A DNA stretch of 64,000 bases from Schlesneria paludicola DSM 18645 (GTDB lineage: Bacteria > Planctomycetota > Planctomycetia > Planctomycetales > Planctomycetaceae): assembly GCF_000255655.1 (NCBI RefSeq), contig NZ_JH636434.1, positions 3,176,716 to 3,240,715 of the forward strand, written 5' to 3'. Under the pieces are notes generated by a model that saw only the letters and a program-made list of their open reading frames with translations, was not told where the DNA came from and did no database searches. The position numbers were made by a program, and so were the translations under genes. Positions 34,965-47,030 of this stretch are shown one piece after another (position 1 is the stretch's first letter; every line of letters begins with the position of its first letter).

Positions 34965-36842
34965 TTAATGACTCGCGGACTTCGGTCGGTAGTACTCGCC
35001 AACTAGCCAGTCCACCAATAGGTTCAGCTCCTTCTCGCTGACCTTCGAATCGAACGACGGCATCAAGTTATGCTCGGCCCCATAGAACGTGTCGTGGGCG
35101 GGGTTCTTCACAAACCCCTTGAGCCATGATTTGCTCGCGTAACCGGTAAGCGTGGGATACCCGGCGCCCGCCCCCTCCGCAAACAAATCTGTCTCTCCCG
35201 CGATCTTCAAGGCATGGCAATCAGCACAGCTTGCCGTGAACGAACCTGCTGCGAGTGGCCCGCCCTTGAACAATTCTTTTCCAGTGGCAACCAGCGCCGC
35301 ATTGTAGGGGCCGAAGTCGGCTCGCTCGCTTTGTGCGACCACGAATTCCGTCAGGGCCTTCACGGCTTCGGCGTTCTCCGGCTTCTTGAGCGTATCGGCG
35401 TTCTCTTTCGACCATGCCGCCATTTCTCCGCTTAAGAAACGATTGCCTTTTTCGCCGGCATTGGCGAGTGGCGCGAAGACGTTGTGATAGTCCGCCAGCA
35501 GATTACCAACCCACTCACGAGAACCGAAGTTCCCCAAGTCCGCCGCCGTGGCCACCTCTTCGACCATCTTCTTCGAACCGTTCTCATCAACTTCTTTCAT
35601 CGGAACCTGTTCGAGTCCATCGTGGCCGTTGTAGCGATGGCAACTGGAACAATGTCGCTTGAACAGCTTCGGACCTTGCACCAACGCATCTTCTTTGAGC
35701 AGACTGAGCGCCCCTGCTTGGGGAATACCAAATTCACGTGCAAGTTCGGCGGCGCGGTGCCCCTCAAACTCGGCCGCCTTGACGGCAGCGACGTAGTTCT
35801 TGTCAGCCGCATCCTCCCGCAGCGCCAAGACCGTCAAATAGGTGGCTCCGCCGAGCAGCGCCAGCGTGAACCCAATATTGAACCCTCGTCCCAGCTTCCA
35901 ATTCCCGATAAACGGCATCAGAGCAATCACACCCATGATGGCGCCCGGAACATAGATTGCCCCGAAAGCCAGTCCAAGCTCGTCAACCGCTTCAAACTTC
36001 AGGAAGCGGAACAGGAACAGGAAGTACCATTCTGGACGTGCCGCCGAAAAGGCTTCCGAAGGATCAGCGGGACCAGCCAGTTCGGCCCCTTTCCAGACCG
36101 TGAAGAACAGAATCGTGGTCAGCACTCCCAGACACGCGACGACGTCCATCAGGACTTGATCGGGCCAGAATGTTCCAACGGGCTTCGATTCATCCTTCTT
36201 TGAAACTGTGATGCCATGACGGCGGAAGACATAGATATGCAAAGCAAGGAACGCGACCATCGTCGCCGGCAAGACACCGGCATGCAGCGCGAAAAATCGA
36301 GTCAATGTCTGGTGTCCGTATGATGTACCGCCCTGAGCAATCTGCTGCAGTTGCGGGCCGATCATCGGTGTCACACCCATGATGTTCGTGGCGACTTTCG
36401 TGGCATAGTAGCCCTTCTGATCCCACGGCAGCAGATACCCCGTCAACGACAACCCGAGCACTACCTGCATCAGGACCAGGCCGAGCCAGAAGTTGATTTC
36501 ACGCGGAGCTTTGTAGGCCCCCGCGATGACGACCTGCATGAAGTGCAGTCCCATCAAAATCATCATCGCTTGTGCGGCGAAGTGATGGATGCCGCGAACG
36601 AGCCAACCATAACTCATCACGTGCTGGATGTAATAGACACTTTCCCATGCCGTCATTGTGCTGGGGCTATATGCCGACCACAGAAAGAATCCTGTGATGA
36701 CCTGCACGGCAAACACGAACGTCAGGGTACTACCCCAGACGTATTTCCATTTCGCGCCGCCGGGAATCGGTTCGTTGAGGGCTTCGTGCATCAACAATTT
36801 GTAGCCGGTTCGATCATCCAGCCAGTTGAGAATCTTGTTCAC
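34965..36842 (-). CDS. Cytochrome b fused to C-terminal dihaem cytochrome c
   Basis: This 625-residue protein is translated from a GTG at 36842 that overlaps the Rieske stop (GTGA). The first ~340 residues are a complete cytochrome b: candidate haem ligands His86, His100, His187 and His202 have the 14/15 spacing of cytochrome b6, and the quinol-site motif PEWY is at 270-273. After another membrane segment comes a cytochrome c part with two haem sites, CSSCH (398-402) and CADCH (about residue 551). Together with the Rieske gene it forms a bc-type quinol oxidase core in which the c-type carrier is built into the b subunit. The haem c part should face the periplasm. Confidence 0.94.
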   Translation of the reverse strand: MNKILNWLDDRTGYKLLMHEALNEPIPGGAKWKYVWGSTLTFVFAVQVITGFFLWSAYSPSTMTAWESVYYIQHVMSYGWLVRGIHHFAAQAMMILMGLHFMQVVIAGAYKAPREINFWLGLVLMQVVLGLSLTGYLLPWDQKGYYATKVATNIMGVTPMIGPQLQQIAQGGTSYGHQTLTRFFALHAGVLPATMVAFLALHIYVFRRHGITVSKKDESKPVGTFWPDQVLMDVVACLGVLTTILFFTVWKGAELAGPADPSEAFSAARPEWYFLFLFRFLKFEAVDELGLAFGAIYVPGAIMGVIALMPFIGNWKLGRGFNIGFTLALLGGATYLTVLALREDAADKNYVAAVKAAEFEGHRAAELAREFGIPQAGALSLLKEDALVQGPKLFKRHCSSCHRYNGHDGLEQVPMKEVDENGSKKMVEEVATAADLGNFGSREWVGNLLADYHNVFAPLANAGEKGNRFLSGEMAAWSKENADTLKKPENAEAVKALTEFVVAQSERADFGPYNAALVATGKELFKGGPLAAGSFTASCADCHALKIAGETDLFAEGAGAGYPTLTGYASKSWLKGFVKNPAHDTFYGAEHNLMPSFDSKVSEKELNLLVDWLVGEYYRPKSASH

Positions 36843-37408
36843 GAAACAGCTCCCTTCTGCGTGACCCCGCACTGGAATTCCTGGTACTTCACCCAGACGC
36901 GACCGCTCGTGTCCGTCTTGGAGTCCAGCGTGTCGAGGCCTCGAGGAGGAATCTTGTTGGTCCGCTCGCCATCCAATTTAAAGGCGCTGGCATGACAGGG
37001 GCACAAGAACGATTTGCTGTTCTCTTGGTAGTCAACCTTGCAACCCAGGTGAGGGCAGGTGTCGTTGAAGGCGATAATCTGGTTGCCAGGCATCTTCCTC
37101 AAATAGATCGTGCCGATGGTCTGGTTCGCAACCACGTTCCAGGCGTCCTGCTTGTCTGCGCGCATCTGGAATCGCAACGGTGTGCCGTCGTCTGGCAGAT
37201 CGCTTAAATTGGCGACGAACAAGAAACCTTCGGAATCTCCCCCCTTGAACTTGGTTCGCGTCCGCAAGACGGGATCGAGAAAGAAGGCGAGTCCAGAAAC
37301 GAGCGGCGTGAGCGTGATGAAGCCACCGATGACGACCGAACTGATCGCAGCGAGAAACGTTCTTCGCGGGGGCGTCCCAGGGTCAGTCGGAGTAGAAGCG
37401 GTTTCCAC
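36839..37408 (-). CDS. Rieske iron-sulfur subunit
   Basis: This 189-residue protein has one N-terminal membrane anchor (about 18-44) and a Rieske domain with both cluster motifs, DTCPHLGC and CPCHAS. It passes electrons from quinol to cytochrome c in the bc complex. The start is the GTG at 37408 with GAGG 8 nt upstream. It is the first gene of a two-gene operon; its stop overlaps the GTG of the cytochrome b/c gene, so the subunits are probably made together. The RR pair at residues 15-16 before the hydrophobic stretch would allow Tat export, as is usual for this family. Confidence 0.95.
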   Translation of the reverse strand: METASTPTDPGTPPRRTFLAAISSVVIGGFITLTPLVSGLAFFLDPVLRTRTKFKGGDSEGFLFVANLSDLPDDGTPLRFQMRADKQDAWNVVANQTIGTIYLRKMPGNQIIAFNDTCPHLGCKVDYQENSKSFLCPCHASAFKLDGERTNKIPPRGLDTLDSKTDTSGRVWVKYQEFQCGVTQKGAVS

Positions 37409-37703
37409 AGATCGATCCTCGAGAAAGGGCGGGAAAAGCCAACAAGTGATTGGCGTCGATTCTAAGGCAGGCGAACCAGGTGGGTGACGATTTCATCGTC
37501 GTGTCGGCGGGCAGGCAGGCGGGCTGCATCAGACATTCGAAAAATCGCGTTTCGATTGCCTGGAAGGAAAACCTCGAACAACTCCATTTCGATGACGTCC
37601 CCAGGTCTTCTGGGCGTAAAACTTCGCAGAGATCGGGCCGCGATTCTCCCAACCTTCGGTATTGTGCCGCAAAACGGTCACAAATTACCACCGTTCACTG
37701 CGG

Positions 37704-38723
37704 TCAACCCTCGCTTTTCGGCTGCGAACTTCGGGCAATCGCAATTCCGTCTTTCATGGCATCGAGTGCCCGCTGAACGGCGGTGGCGAACGGACCCGGC
37801 AAGGTTGCGCCGGCAGCCAGGCGATGTCCGCCGCCCGAGAACTTTTCCGCGACGGCGGCCACGTTCAGGGCATCCAGGCGACTGCGGAAACTCACTTTGA
37901 CTTGACGGTTCTGCTGTTCGATGGCGATGAATGCGCCTTTGGTCCCCGAGACCTTCAGACACTCATTCACAAGGTCTTCAGTATCCGCGGGAACGGCACC
38001 CAACTCGACGAATTCGTTCCATTCGATTGTCGTGTAAGCCAGCTCCCCATCGCAGTCGACTTTCATGCGATCAAGTGCGCGGCCGACCAGACGCATTTTC
38101 GCCAATGTCCCTTGCTCGTACAGTTCGCGAAAGATCGCCTGTGGCGAGGCACCGCATTCGATCAGATACCCGGCAATCCGCATCGTACTGGCAGACACCG
38201 CCGCGAACCGAAACCACCCCGTGTCCGTCGCAATTGCGGCGAAAAGCGCTGTGGCCGCTTCGGCCTCGATTCGAACGCCAAGTGCCTCGGCCAGCTTAAC
38301 GATCAGCGCACCAGTTGCCTCGCTCGTCGTATCCTTAAACTCTGCCGCGCCAAGATCATCCGAACTGACATGATGATCAATCACGACCCGCTTGGCCGAC
38401 GACTCACGCATTAATTTCCCGACATCCGAAAGCTGCGTCCACGAACTCGTGTCAACCACGATGTGAACTTCCGCCTGCAGTACTTCTTCGGGCTTGGCTG
38501 CCGTCCCCAGTTGCCTGGCCTGCCGAGTGGGATCCAGAAACTGGATATTCCCAGGCGTCGCCGATGAATTGACAATCGAGACGGTCTTCCCGAGCGATTC
38601 CAGGATTCTCGCAAGCCCGATTTCCGATCCGAGGGCATCGGCATCGGGCCGAACATGGCTCGAAAGAACGAATCGCTGGTGAGCGTGAATTATCTGAATC
38701 AATGGTTGCCAATTAATGTTCAT
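37704..38723 (-). CDS. DHH/DHHA1 phosphoesterase, NrnA-like
   Basis: This 339-residue protein has the DHH catalytic motifs: SSHVRPDADALGSEIGLA near residues 20-37, VVDTSS, the VIDHHVS signature and the DTGWFRF motif. The C-terminal DHHA1 domain ends with KFSGGGHRLAAGATL. NrnA-type enzymes digest nanoRNA and can remove the 3'-phosphate from pAp. The ATG at 38723 fits; the frame is open 12 codons further. It is on the same strand as the Rieske operon but 295 bp upstream of it, so linkage is uncertain. Confidence 0.9.
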   Translation of the reverse strand: MNINWQPLIQIIHAHQRFVLSSHVRPDADALGSEIGLARILESLGKTVSIVNSSATPGNIQFLDPTRQARQLGTAAKPEEVLQAEVHIVVDTSSWTQLSDVGKLMRESSAKRVVIDHHVSSDDLGAAEFKDTTSEATGALIVKLAEALGVRIEAEAATALFAAIATDTGWFRFAAVSASTMRIAGYLIECGASPQAIFRELYEQGTLAKMRLVGRALDRMKVDCDGELAYTTIEWNEFVELGAVPADTEDLVNECLKVSGTKGAFIAIEQQNRQVKVSFRSRLDALNVAAVAEKFSGGGHRLAAGATLPGPFATAVQRALDAMKDGIAIARSSQPKSEG

Positions 38724-38978
38724 ATCTGCATCGTAAGTTCGTTGAATACCAATTGGCAAGGCGAATGAAGACTCGTTGCAAAACGTTTCGTGAACCCGTC
38801 ATTCGCTCGTCGCAAGGGGCACGTACACCGTCGTGGTAAAAAGTCCACTCTGGGTGACCACAATCCAAACCATCGCGTGACAGAATGCGATGAACGTGGG
38901 CCAGGTTCATCGAATCTCTTGTCTTCCATCGCCTGGCATGCTATCGAGCGGATTTGAATCCATTGCTGACTGAATCGA

Positions 38979-40583
38979 ATGCCTATTCGCATTTCCAATC
39001 TTCGACTATCCGTCGCGGTTCCCGAAACGGAGCTGCCGAGACACCTTGCGCGACGACTTGGACTCAACTCCACTGATCTGCAGCGATGGCGAATCCTCAA
39101 GAAGAGTCTCGACGCCCGTTCGTCGTCGGATCTTCAATTCGTCTATACCACGTTGGTCGAACTTGCTGACGCCTCGGCCGAGGTGACTTGTGCCAGCGCA
39201 AGCCGCCCGAGCGACGTGCAAGTCTACGAGCCGCCGCAGTTCGAAGACGCCGATCCAGGCTCAGAGCCGATGTCCGAACGACCAATTATCGTCGGTTCAG
39301 GGCCGGCAGGATTGCTCGCGGGTTACTACCTGGCGTTAAAAGGATATCGGCCCATCATTCTGGAACGCGGCGAAGCGGTAAAGAACCGGGTCCCGACCGT
39401 ACGTGAATTTGATCGTGGCGGCGAATTCGATCGCGAAAACAACTATCTGTTCGGTGAGGGCGGGGCGGGATGCTTCAGTGATGGCAAGCTGACCTGTCGC
39501 CTGGAAGGCCCGGACGTCGAATGGGTCCTTCAGAGTTTTGTGGAATGCGGCGGCAGACCATCGCTCGTCTACGAGAATCGACCGCACCTTGGCAGCAACA
39601 AACTGCCCATGATCTGCCGCAACTATCGACGCAAAATCGAAGCACTCGGCGGCGAATACAAATTCGGCTGCCGATTCGAGGGGCTCCAGATTCGCAATGG
39701 CCAGGTGATCGGAATTGAAACGTCATCCGGGCCCATGGCGTGCCATCAATTGATTCTGGGAATCGGACACAGCGCCCGCGACACGTACCAGATGTTGTAC
39801 GACTTGGGTGTACCCATGGTGCAGAAGTCCTTTCAACTGGGACTACGCATCGAACAGCCACAAGTACAGATCAATCACCACAAGTACGGGCGCCCCGAGT
39901 ACGAATCACTGCTCGGCGCGGCCGACTACACCCTGCAGGCCCGCGGGGAAAAAGATGTCTTCACCTTCTGCATGTGCGCGGGTGGCATCATCATGCCCAG
40001 CATCAGCGAACCCAGAATGTTTTGCTCAAACGGAATGAGCAACTCGCGACACGATACACCATTCGCCAACAGCGGCGTCATGGTCACCCTGGAACCGCAA
40101 GAGTTCGGCGGAACGCATCCATTGGCCGGCATGCACCTTCAACAGCGGTACGAGGCCCTGGCGTATGAGATTGGCCGCGGGAACTACTTTTCACCGATTC
40201 AAACGGCCCACGATTTCGTCAAGGGGCGCCCCGCCGACCTTTCCGCAAAGTTCAACTGTTCGTATCAGCGAGGCGTGCAATCCGCACAGCTTGATCATGT
40301 TCTGCCCCCTGTCGTCGCGCAGGCCATTCGTCAAAGCTTGCCCATCATGGATAAGAAGATGCGCGGGGCACTGCTTAAGCACGCCATCCTCGTTGGCCCC
40401 GAGATGCGCGGTAGTTCACCGATACGTATCGACCGTGATCTGGTAACGCGCCAGTGCCCGAATATCGCAGGCCTCTACCCCGTCGGAGAAGGGGCCGGTT
40501 ACGCCGGAGGAATCGTAAGCGCCGCCGTCGACGGACTTCGTTCCGCTCGCCACATCGTCCAGCAGTACCGAATCCCCGGTTGA
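38979..40583 (+). CDS. FAD-dependent dehydrogenase (COG2509-like)
   Basis: This 534-residue protein starts with a small alpha/beta domain (about 1-90: RISNLRLSVAVPETELPRHL), then an FAD-binding Rossmann fold, VGSGPAGLLAGYYLALKGYR, with the acidic LERGE end. NYLFGEGGAGCFSDGKLT, FCMCAGGIIMPSISEP and VGEGAGYAGGIVSAAVDGL are typical of the uncharacterised FAD-dependent dehydrogenases grouped as COG2509. The substrate is unknown. The start ATG at 38979 gives the full N-terminal domain. It is divergent from the NrnA-like gene. Confidence 0.9.
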   Translation: MPIRISNLRLSVAVPETELPRHLARRLGLNSTDLQRWRILKKSLDARSSSDLQFVYTTLVELADASAEVTCASASRPSDVQVYEPPQFEDADPGSEPMSERPIIVGSGPAGLLAGYYLALKGYRPIILERGEAVKNRVPTVREFDRGGEFDRENNYLFGEGGAGCFSDGKLTCRLEGPDVEWVLQSFVECGGRPSLVYENRPHLGSNKLPMICRNYRRKIEALGGEYKFGCRFEGLQIRNGQVIGIETSSGPMACHQLILGIGHSARDTYQMLYDLGVPMVQKSFQLGLRIEQPQVQINHHKYGRPEYESLLGAADYTLQARGEKDVFTFCMCAGGIIMPSISEPRMFCSNGMSNSRHDTPFANSGVMVTLEPQEFGGTHPLAGMHLQQRYEALAYEIGRGNYFSPIQTAHDFVKGRPADLSAKFNCSYQRGVQSAQLDHVLPPVVAQAIRQSLPIMDKKMRGALLKHAILVGPEMRGSSPIRIDRDLVTRQCPNIAGLYPVGEGAGYAGGIVSAAVDGLRSARHIVQQYRIPG

Positions 40584-41442
40584 GCGCGTTCCGACATCCG
40601 CGTGATGCCTTCTCCCTGCGCCCCTGTGGCTCCGTGTCTCTCAATCCACCAATGTGCGCCCGAGGGACGCGTTGCGTTCAACTGGACTCAGCGGACGTGC
40701 GAGACATACGGAGAGAATCAAATTTTGACGACAGGAAACTCAGCCCCAAAGAAGGCGAGAGGCCGGAACGTTGCGGGTAACGTTCCGGCCTGAAAAGGCG
40801 GAAATTCGAGGTGTGCTGTAGGCAGGTGCTTGGCCTGTCTCCCTCAGGCCGGCAGGATATATGAGTCTCGAAATACCGAAGGGTGATTTCGTGAATCATC
40901 GAGGTGTGATTTGTCACTCCATGGTTTCCCCTTAAGCAGCCAGCGTGCCAGACCACGCGACGTGAGCCTGGAAATTTTCGAAGCGATTCAAAAACCCCTC
41001 AAAAATAGGCTTTTGAGACGCTCTCGAATTTTCCGAAACTCCACGGCGCTCATTTTCCCTCCCCGCGTTTGTAAGGCTTACAAGCACGAACGATTGAAAA
41101 AGTTGCAATTCTGACAATCGCCCCAAAGCCCAAGCGACACTGTCGTCATGTTCAGTTCGCGTGGTGATATTCTCGATCTGATCCGTATTTGCTAAAACGG
41201 CAACCAAGTCACGCTTCGCCTTCCCGAAATACCCAGATTGCGTCTTTTACGGCCTCGACAGGCAACTCCGGTTTCGACACGATCTGCGGTCAGTTTGGGA
41301 TCGAGCTTGATGGCATTGAGTTACGGACCACTCAACCGACTGGTTTTCGAAAGTTAACGCTCATTCGTACGGTCGCTTGCGAGGGGCAGATTTTCCCCTC
41401 GCATCGCACGCGTGCTTTGACCGTTCGGAGAACTTCGTCAGG
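40584..41442. other. Long intergenic gap upstream of glgX
   Basis: The gap holds a strong hairpin at 40760-40791 and no recognisable gene. Frames in its right part run into the glgX frame but lie upstream of its proper start. Confidence 0.5.
40760..40791. repeat. Perfect 13-bp-stem hairpin
   Basis: AGGCCGGAACGTT and AACGTTCCGGCCT pair perfectly around GCGGGT. It lies about 175 bp past the dehydrogenase stop and has no T-tract, so it is a weak terminator candidate or a repeat unit. Confidence 0.6.
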
Positions 41443-43605
<2,163 letters not shown>

Positions 43606-43616
43606 CATGATCTCGG

Positions 43617-44246
43617 CTATAGCGTCGATGCGACGGGTTCGATCCGTTCGAGAATCAACTCCGTCACCAGCCTGTTCGATGGCAGAAAAGAATGAACCAC
43701 AGGGACGCGTAGTTCCTCGGTGATCCAGTCGGCGGCGACTTCTGATTCGGAGACGACACCGTCATTGGGCTCATCACCGAACGGACTGATGGAACCATGT
43801 AGGCCACGTGTACCGATGATACTCGTCGTGGGAACGCAGCTCGGGGCCACTTGTCCCATCCGATCGTCAGAGGCAAGCAGTTGTCCGCAATCATGAGTTG
43901 CCAGTCGGAACAGCACGTTACGACTGAGGTACTTCGCAATTCGAGAAGGTTGTACGGGTGATCCCAAAAGGAAAACGCGAGCCGGCAACCGCGTCTCTGG
44001 CGGCAGGGACGCAATCGCACTGCGAATGAGGACTCCACCCAGAGAATGGCCAATCAATGCATACTCACCTTGGCTGGCGACCTGGATCAGATGGCCACGC
44101 AAACGGGCTTCAATCGACGCAAAACTCTGGAATGTGACGGAGTAGAAAAATGTCGTCACGGACACGTGGCGCTGCCGAAGTCGCCACAGCAGGGGCCACG
44201 CCGACAAAGGTGTTCTTCCCATTCCATGAACGAATACCACCTGCAT
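43617..44246 (-). CDS. Lipase-like alpha/beta hydrolase
   Basis: This 209-residue protein has an N-terminal VVFVHGMGRTP oxyanion-loop segment and the nucleophile elbow IGHSLGGVL, both typical of alpha/beta hydrolases of the lipase or triacylglycerol-acylhydrolase type. NDGVVSESEV probably supplies the acidic residue, and the VPVVHSFLPSN segment a histidine near the end, so the triad can be completed. No signal peptide is seen. The substrate is unknown. It is convergent with glgX and stands alone on the minus strand. Confidence 0.86.
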   Translation of the reverse strand: MQVVFVHGMGRTPLSAWPLLWRLRQRHVSVTTFFYSVTFQSFASIEARLRGHLIQVASQGEYALIGHSLGGVLIRSAIASLPPETRLPARVFLLGSPVQPSRIAKYLSRNVLFRLATHDCGQLLASDDRMGQVAPSCVPTTSIIGTRGLHGSISPFGDEPNDGVVSESEVAADWITEELRVPVVHSFLPSNRLVTELILERIEPVASTL

Positions 44247-44822
44247 GACAAACCCACCTCATCCCTGCGACCGCCGATGCGCATTCACAAATTCAGTTGC
44301 GTTGTCATGGATTCTCTGGGCACAAACCCCCGTGGTCAACGGATGTACGGCGCGTCTTCGGAGATGCGACGAATTGTCAATCACCCTGGAAAGCCGAAAC
44401 TTTCGCTCCATTCGACGCCGCGACAACAATTTGGATTGACGCGATGATGTCTCGCTCGTGCCTTCGAATTCTGAGAAGTTTTTCTCGCACTTGGGCTCTT
44501 CGACACTTGGGCATACGAACCGATCAGTCTCAGAATCAGTGTCGACGGAAGGACGGGCGCCCAGACTTCTGGCAAGTTTTTCAGGAACCTAAGTTCAATT
44601 GTCTTGAGCGAAACGGTATGGTGACAGTGCTCTGACAAGAACGGACAAGCAGGGTTGCGATCAGACGTCCGGTCTTGGCATTGAGATGACTGCACTCTCA
44701 AGCGTGGGAACAGCTTTTACACGGGGCACACAATTCTTCACCGTAACCACACCCGATGGTCCATGAAATCGACATCGTCGTTCACGATCTGACTGCGTAG
44801 GAATCATCAGCGAAAGGATCCG
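44247..44822. other. Intergenic gap, divergent
   Basis: The gap between the divergent lipase-like and 695-residue protein genes contains only motif-free frames. Promoters for both are expected. Confidence 0.45.
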
Positions 44823-46910
44823 ATGATGTTGACGTTACGCTCCTCCGCATGGGTCTCAGTCCTCGCCACCGCTCTCTGCTGGCAATGCCTGCTTGGTGCC
44901 GCCGAGACTCCGCTGCCCGCCATTCCTGTCGGGGCTGAGCTGGTACTCCGAGTCTCCAATTTCACCACCACAGCAGGCAAGGTCGAAAGCGTGCTGAGCG
45001 GGTTGCGGCCTGAAACACAAATCACGGACGTGGAAGACGTGAGCCTGTCATGGCTCATCGATGGCTTGTTGAAAGAGTCAGGCATCGAAGAAGAAGATTC
45101 GATTGAGTCGCGTCCCGATCTGGAACAGGACTGGTGGTTCTACGGTTGGAACGTGTGCGGCCCCGATGCATGCTTCGTCCTGCTCATACCCACGTCCAAT
45201 CCCGACGAATACCAAGCCAGGGATGTCCGACGGCGAGAACAGAAACAGGATATGTCGTCCGATTCGATCGTCTACAAGAACTGGGTCGTCAAAGGATCGA
45301 CGCCGGCTATTGAAGCCGTCCGACAGTGCCTTGCCGGAAGAAAACCCTCAATTCTGAGCCGGTTTGATGACACATCGTTGGAAACATTCTGCCGGGGAGA
45401 CCTCGGTTTTTTTGTCGATAGTCACGCGATCGTGGCAGCGGCAACGGAGCTTAAGAAAGACCCCAGCGAGATCAGCCTGGAACTCGTGAGCATCCCATTC
45501 GAACTTGCGTCCGAACTGTTTTCGGACTTCTTCGGAGGGATCAATTGGCAAGCAGGTAACGAGAACGCGATCATGAACATTTATGTTCGAGCCGCGATCG
45601 CTTTGGCACAAGTGCTTGCAGACAGTGAGCGATTCGCCGTGTGCCTCACCATTGATGACGAATTGATTCAGATCGAACAGTGTCTGACTGTGAAGCCGGA
45701 TAGTGCGACGGCTACGTTCTTTAAGAGCAATCCAGGGGCAGAGATGAAGGCTCTATGCGACCTGCCCGCCTCAAGCGCGATCTATCTGGGTCTGCATGGT
45801 GACTGGAAGTCAAAATTTTTCTCGGCTGAAAGTCTGCAAAAAATCGCCGACGCAGAGGCCGAACTCACGGCAAGTCTCGCCGTAGAAAAGCAGAGCCTGC
45901 TCGAGCAGGAACAGCAACTGAACTATGGAACGATTTCGATCGCGTACCCGATGCATCCGTTTGATCAGGGGCTTCTCAGATCGGTAACGATCAAGGAGGC
46001 AAACTCTCCAGAGCTTGCTCGCGAGGTCGCGGCTCAACGACTGAAAGACGCAACCATCCTCTTGGCCTCGAATTCGACGGGATCAATTCAGCCCATTCGG
46101 ACCACAGAAAAGTACGGTTCGCTGATTGCAGACATCGTGACCTCGCCAGATCCAGCCTTCGATGCAGGTCCAGCGGAGATCACTTTCAATCTGAGCAACA
46201 TTCTGTACGGGACAGGGCACCTGACAACTCGCACGATTTACCTCAAAGATCGAATCGTGGAATCTGTGGGCGGATCGAAAGTCCGAGCCGCCGCCGCATT
46301 CCGTCGCGTTGCGGAATCATCCGATCGGTCGTCAGCGCCAGATCGTGAGTTCACGAAACTGCGAAAGAGGTTGCATGATCGGCCGAATTTCCTCTTGATG
46401 GTGGATACGGGTGTGTTGACGGTATCGGCGATGCATGCCTGGAATTCCGCTGTCAGCGTGATGATGGAGGATGCGGAACTGGACGAGGTCGACATTGTCT
46501 TGGCGCCCATGAGAATCGATGGCGAGATGGAAGAGGCAATGCCCACCGACGCGGCTGCACCGGCGAAGTTGGATGCAAAACCTCTCGAACCAATCGTCGA
46601 TCAAGAGATCGCCATCGATGATACTGTCGACATACCAATCGCAGTTCAGCAAGTGATCAAAGTCGCCGATTTCGAAACTCAGGTGCCCAAGTTTGAGGTG
46701 AAGGAAATCGAGAAAATTGGCTCAACACATGCCATGATCGGTTGCTCGTTGAAACTCGAGCCCGGGGTGAGCCGACTTCGTTTGGTCGTCCCAAGGCAGG
46801 CGTTGAGAACCCTTGCCGAAGCGACAGGGATCCTTTCAAAGAAGATGCTGGACGCCGAGTCGATGGAAATTGAAGCGATTCCCAAGAACCAGCCGGTGCC
46901 CGAAGATTAA
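44823..46910 (+). CDS. Secreted protein of unknown function
   Basis: This encodes 695 residues beginning with a signal peptide (about 1-26, ending LLGAAET). AAGGA lies just upstream of paired ATGs at 44823 and 44826. The body has no motif I recognise. It reads as alternating helices and strands, with FFVDSHAIVAAATELKK and CDLPASSAIYLGLHGDWKS segments that resemble planctomycete proteins with a DUF3352-like pattern, though I would not press this. An acidic, proline/alanine-rich stretch precedes the last 70 residues. No catalytic residues can be named. It stands alone, convergent with the ceramidase-like gene. Confidence 0.78.
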   Translation: MMLTLRSSAWVSVLATALCWQCLLGAAETPLPAIPVGAELVLRVSNFTTTAGKVESVLSGLRPETQITDVEDVSLSWLIDGLLKESGIEEEDSIESRPDLEQDWWFYGWNVCGPDACFVLLIPTSNPDEYQARDVRRREQKQDMSSDSIVYKNWVVKGSTPAIEAVRQCLAGRKPSILSRFDDTSLETFCRGDLGFFVDSHAIVAAATELKKDPSEISLELVSIPFELASELFSDFFGGINWQAGNENAIMNIYVRAAIALAQVLADSERFAVCLTIDDELIQIEQCLTVKPDSATATFFKSNPGAEMKALCDLPASSAIYLGLHGDWKSKFFSAESLQKIADAEAELTASLAVEKQSLLEQEQQLNYGTISIAYPMHPFDQGLLRSVTIKEANSPELAREVAAQRLKDATILLASNSTGSIQPIRTTEKYGSLIADIVTSPDPAFDAGPAEITFNLSNILYGTGHLTTRTIYLKDRIVESVGGSKVRAAAAFRRVAESSDRSSAPDREFTKLRKRLHDRPNFLLMVDTGVLTVSAMHAWNSAVSVMMEDAELDEVDIVLAPMRIDGEMEEAMPTDAAAPAKLDAKPLEPIVDQEIAIDDTVDIPIAVQQVIKVADFETQVPKFEVKEIEKIGSTHAMIGCSLKLEPGVSRLRLVVPRQALRTLAEATGILSKKMLDAESMEIEAIPKNQPVPED

Positions 46911-47030
46911 TCCGCGATCCAAAACCATTCTCGAGTCGGGGATTGCCTCTTTTCATCGCAGAAGACGCGTGACACCCCGCAACACACTCGCAAGCATGAG
47001 CCCACGTTCCGGAGAAAATGGGTCTTGCGA

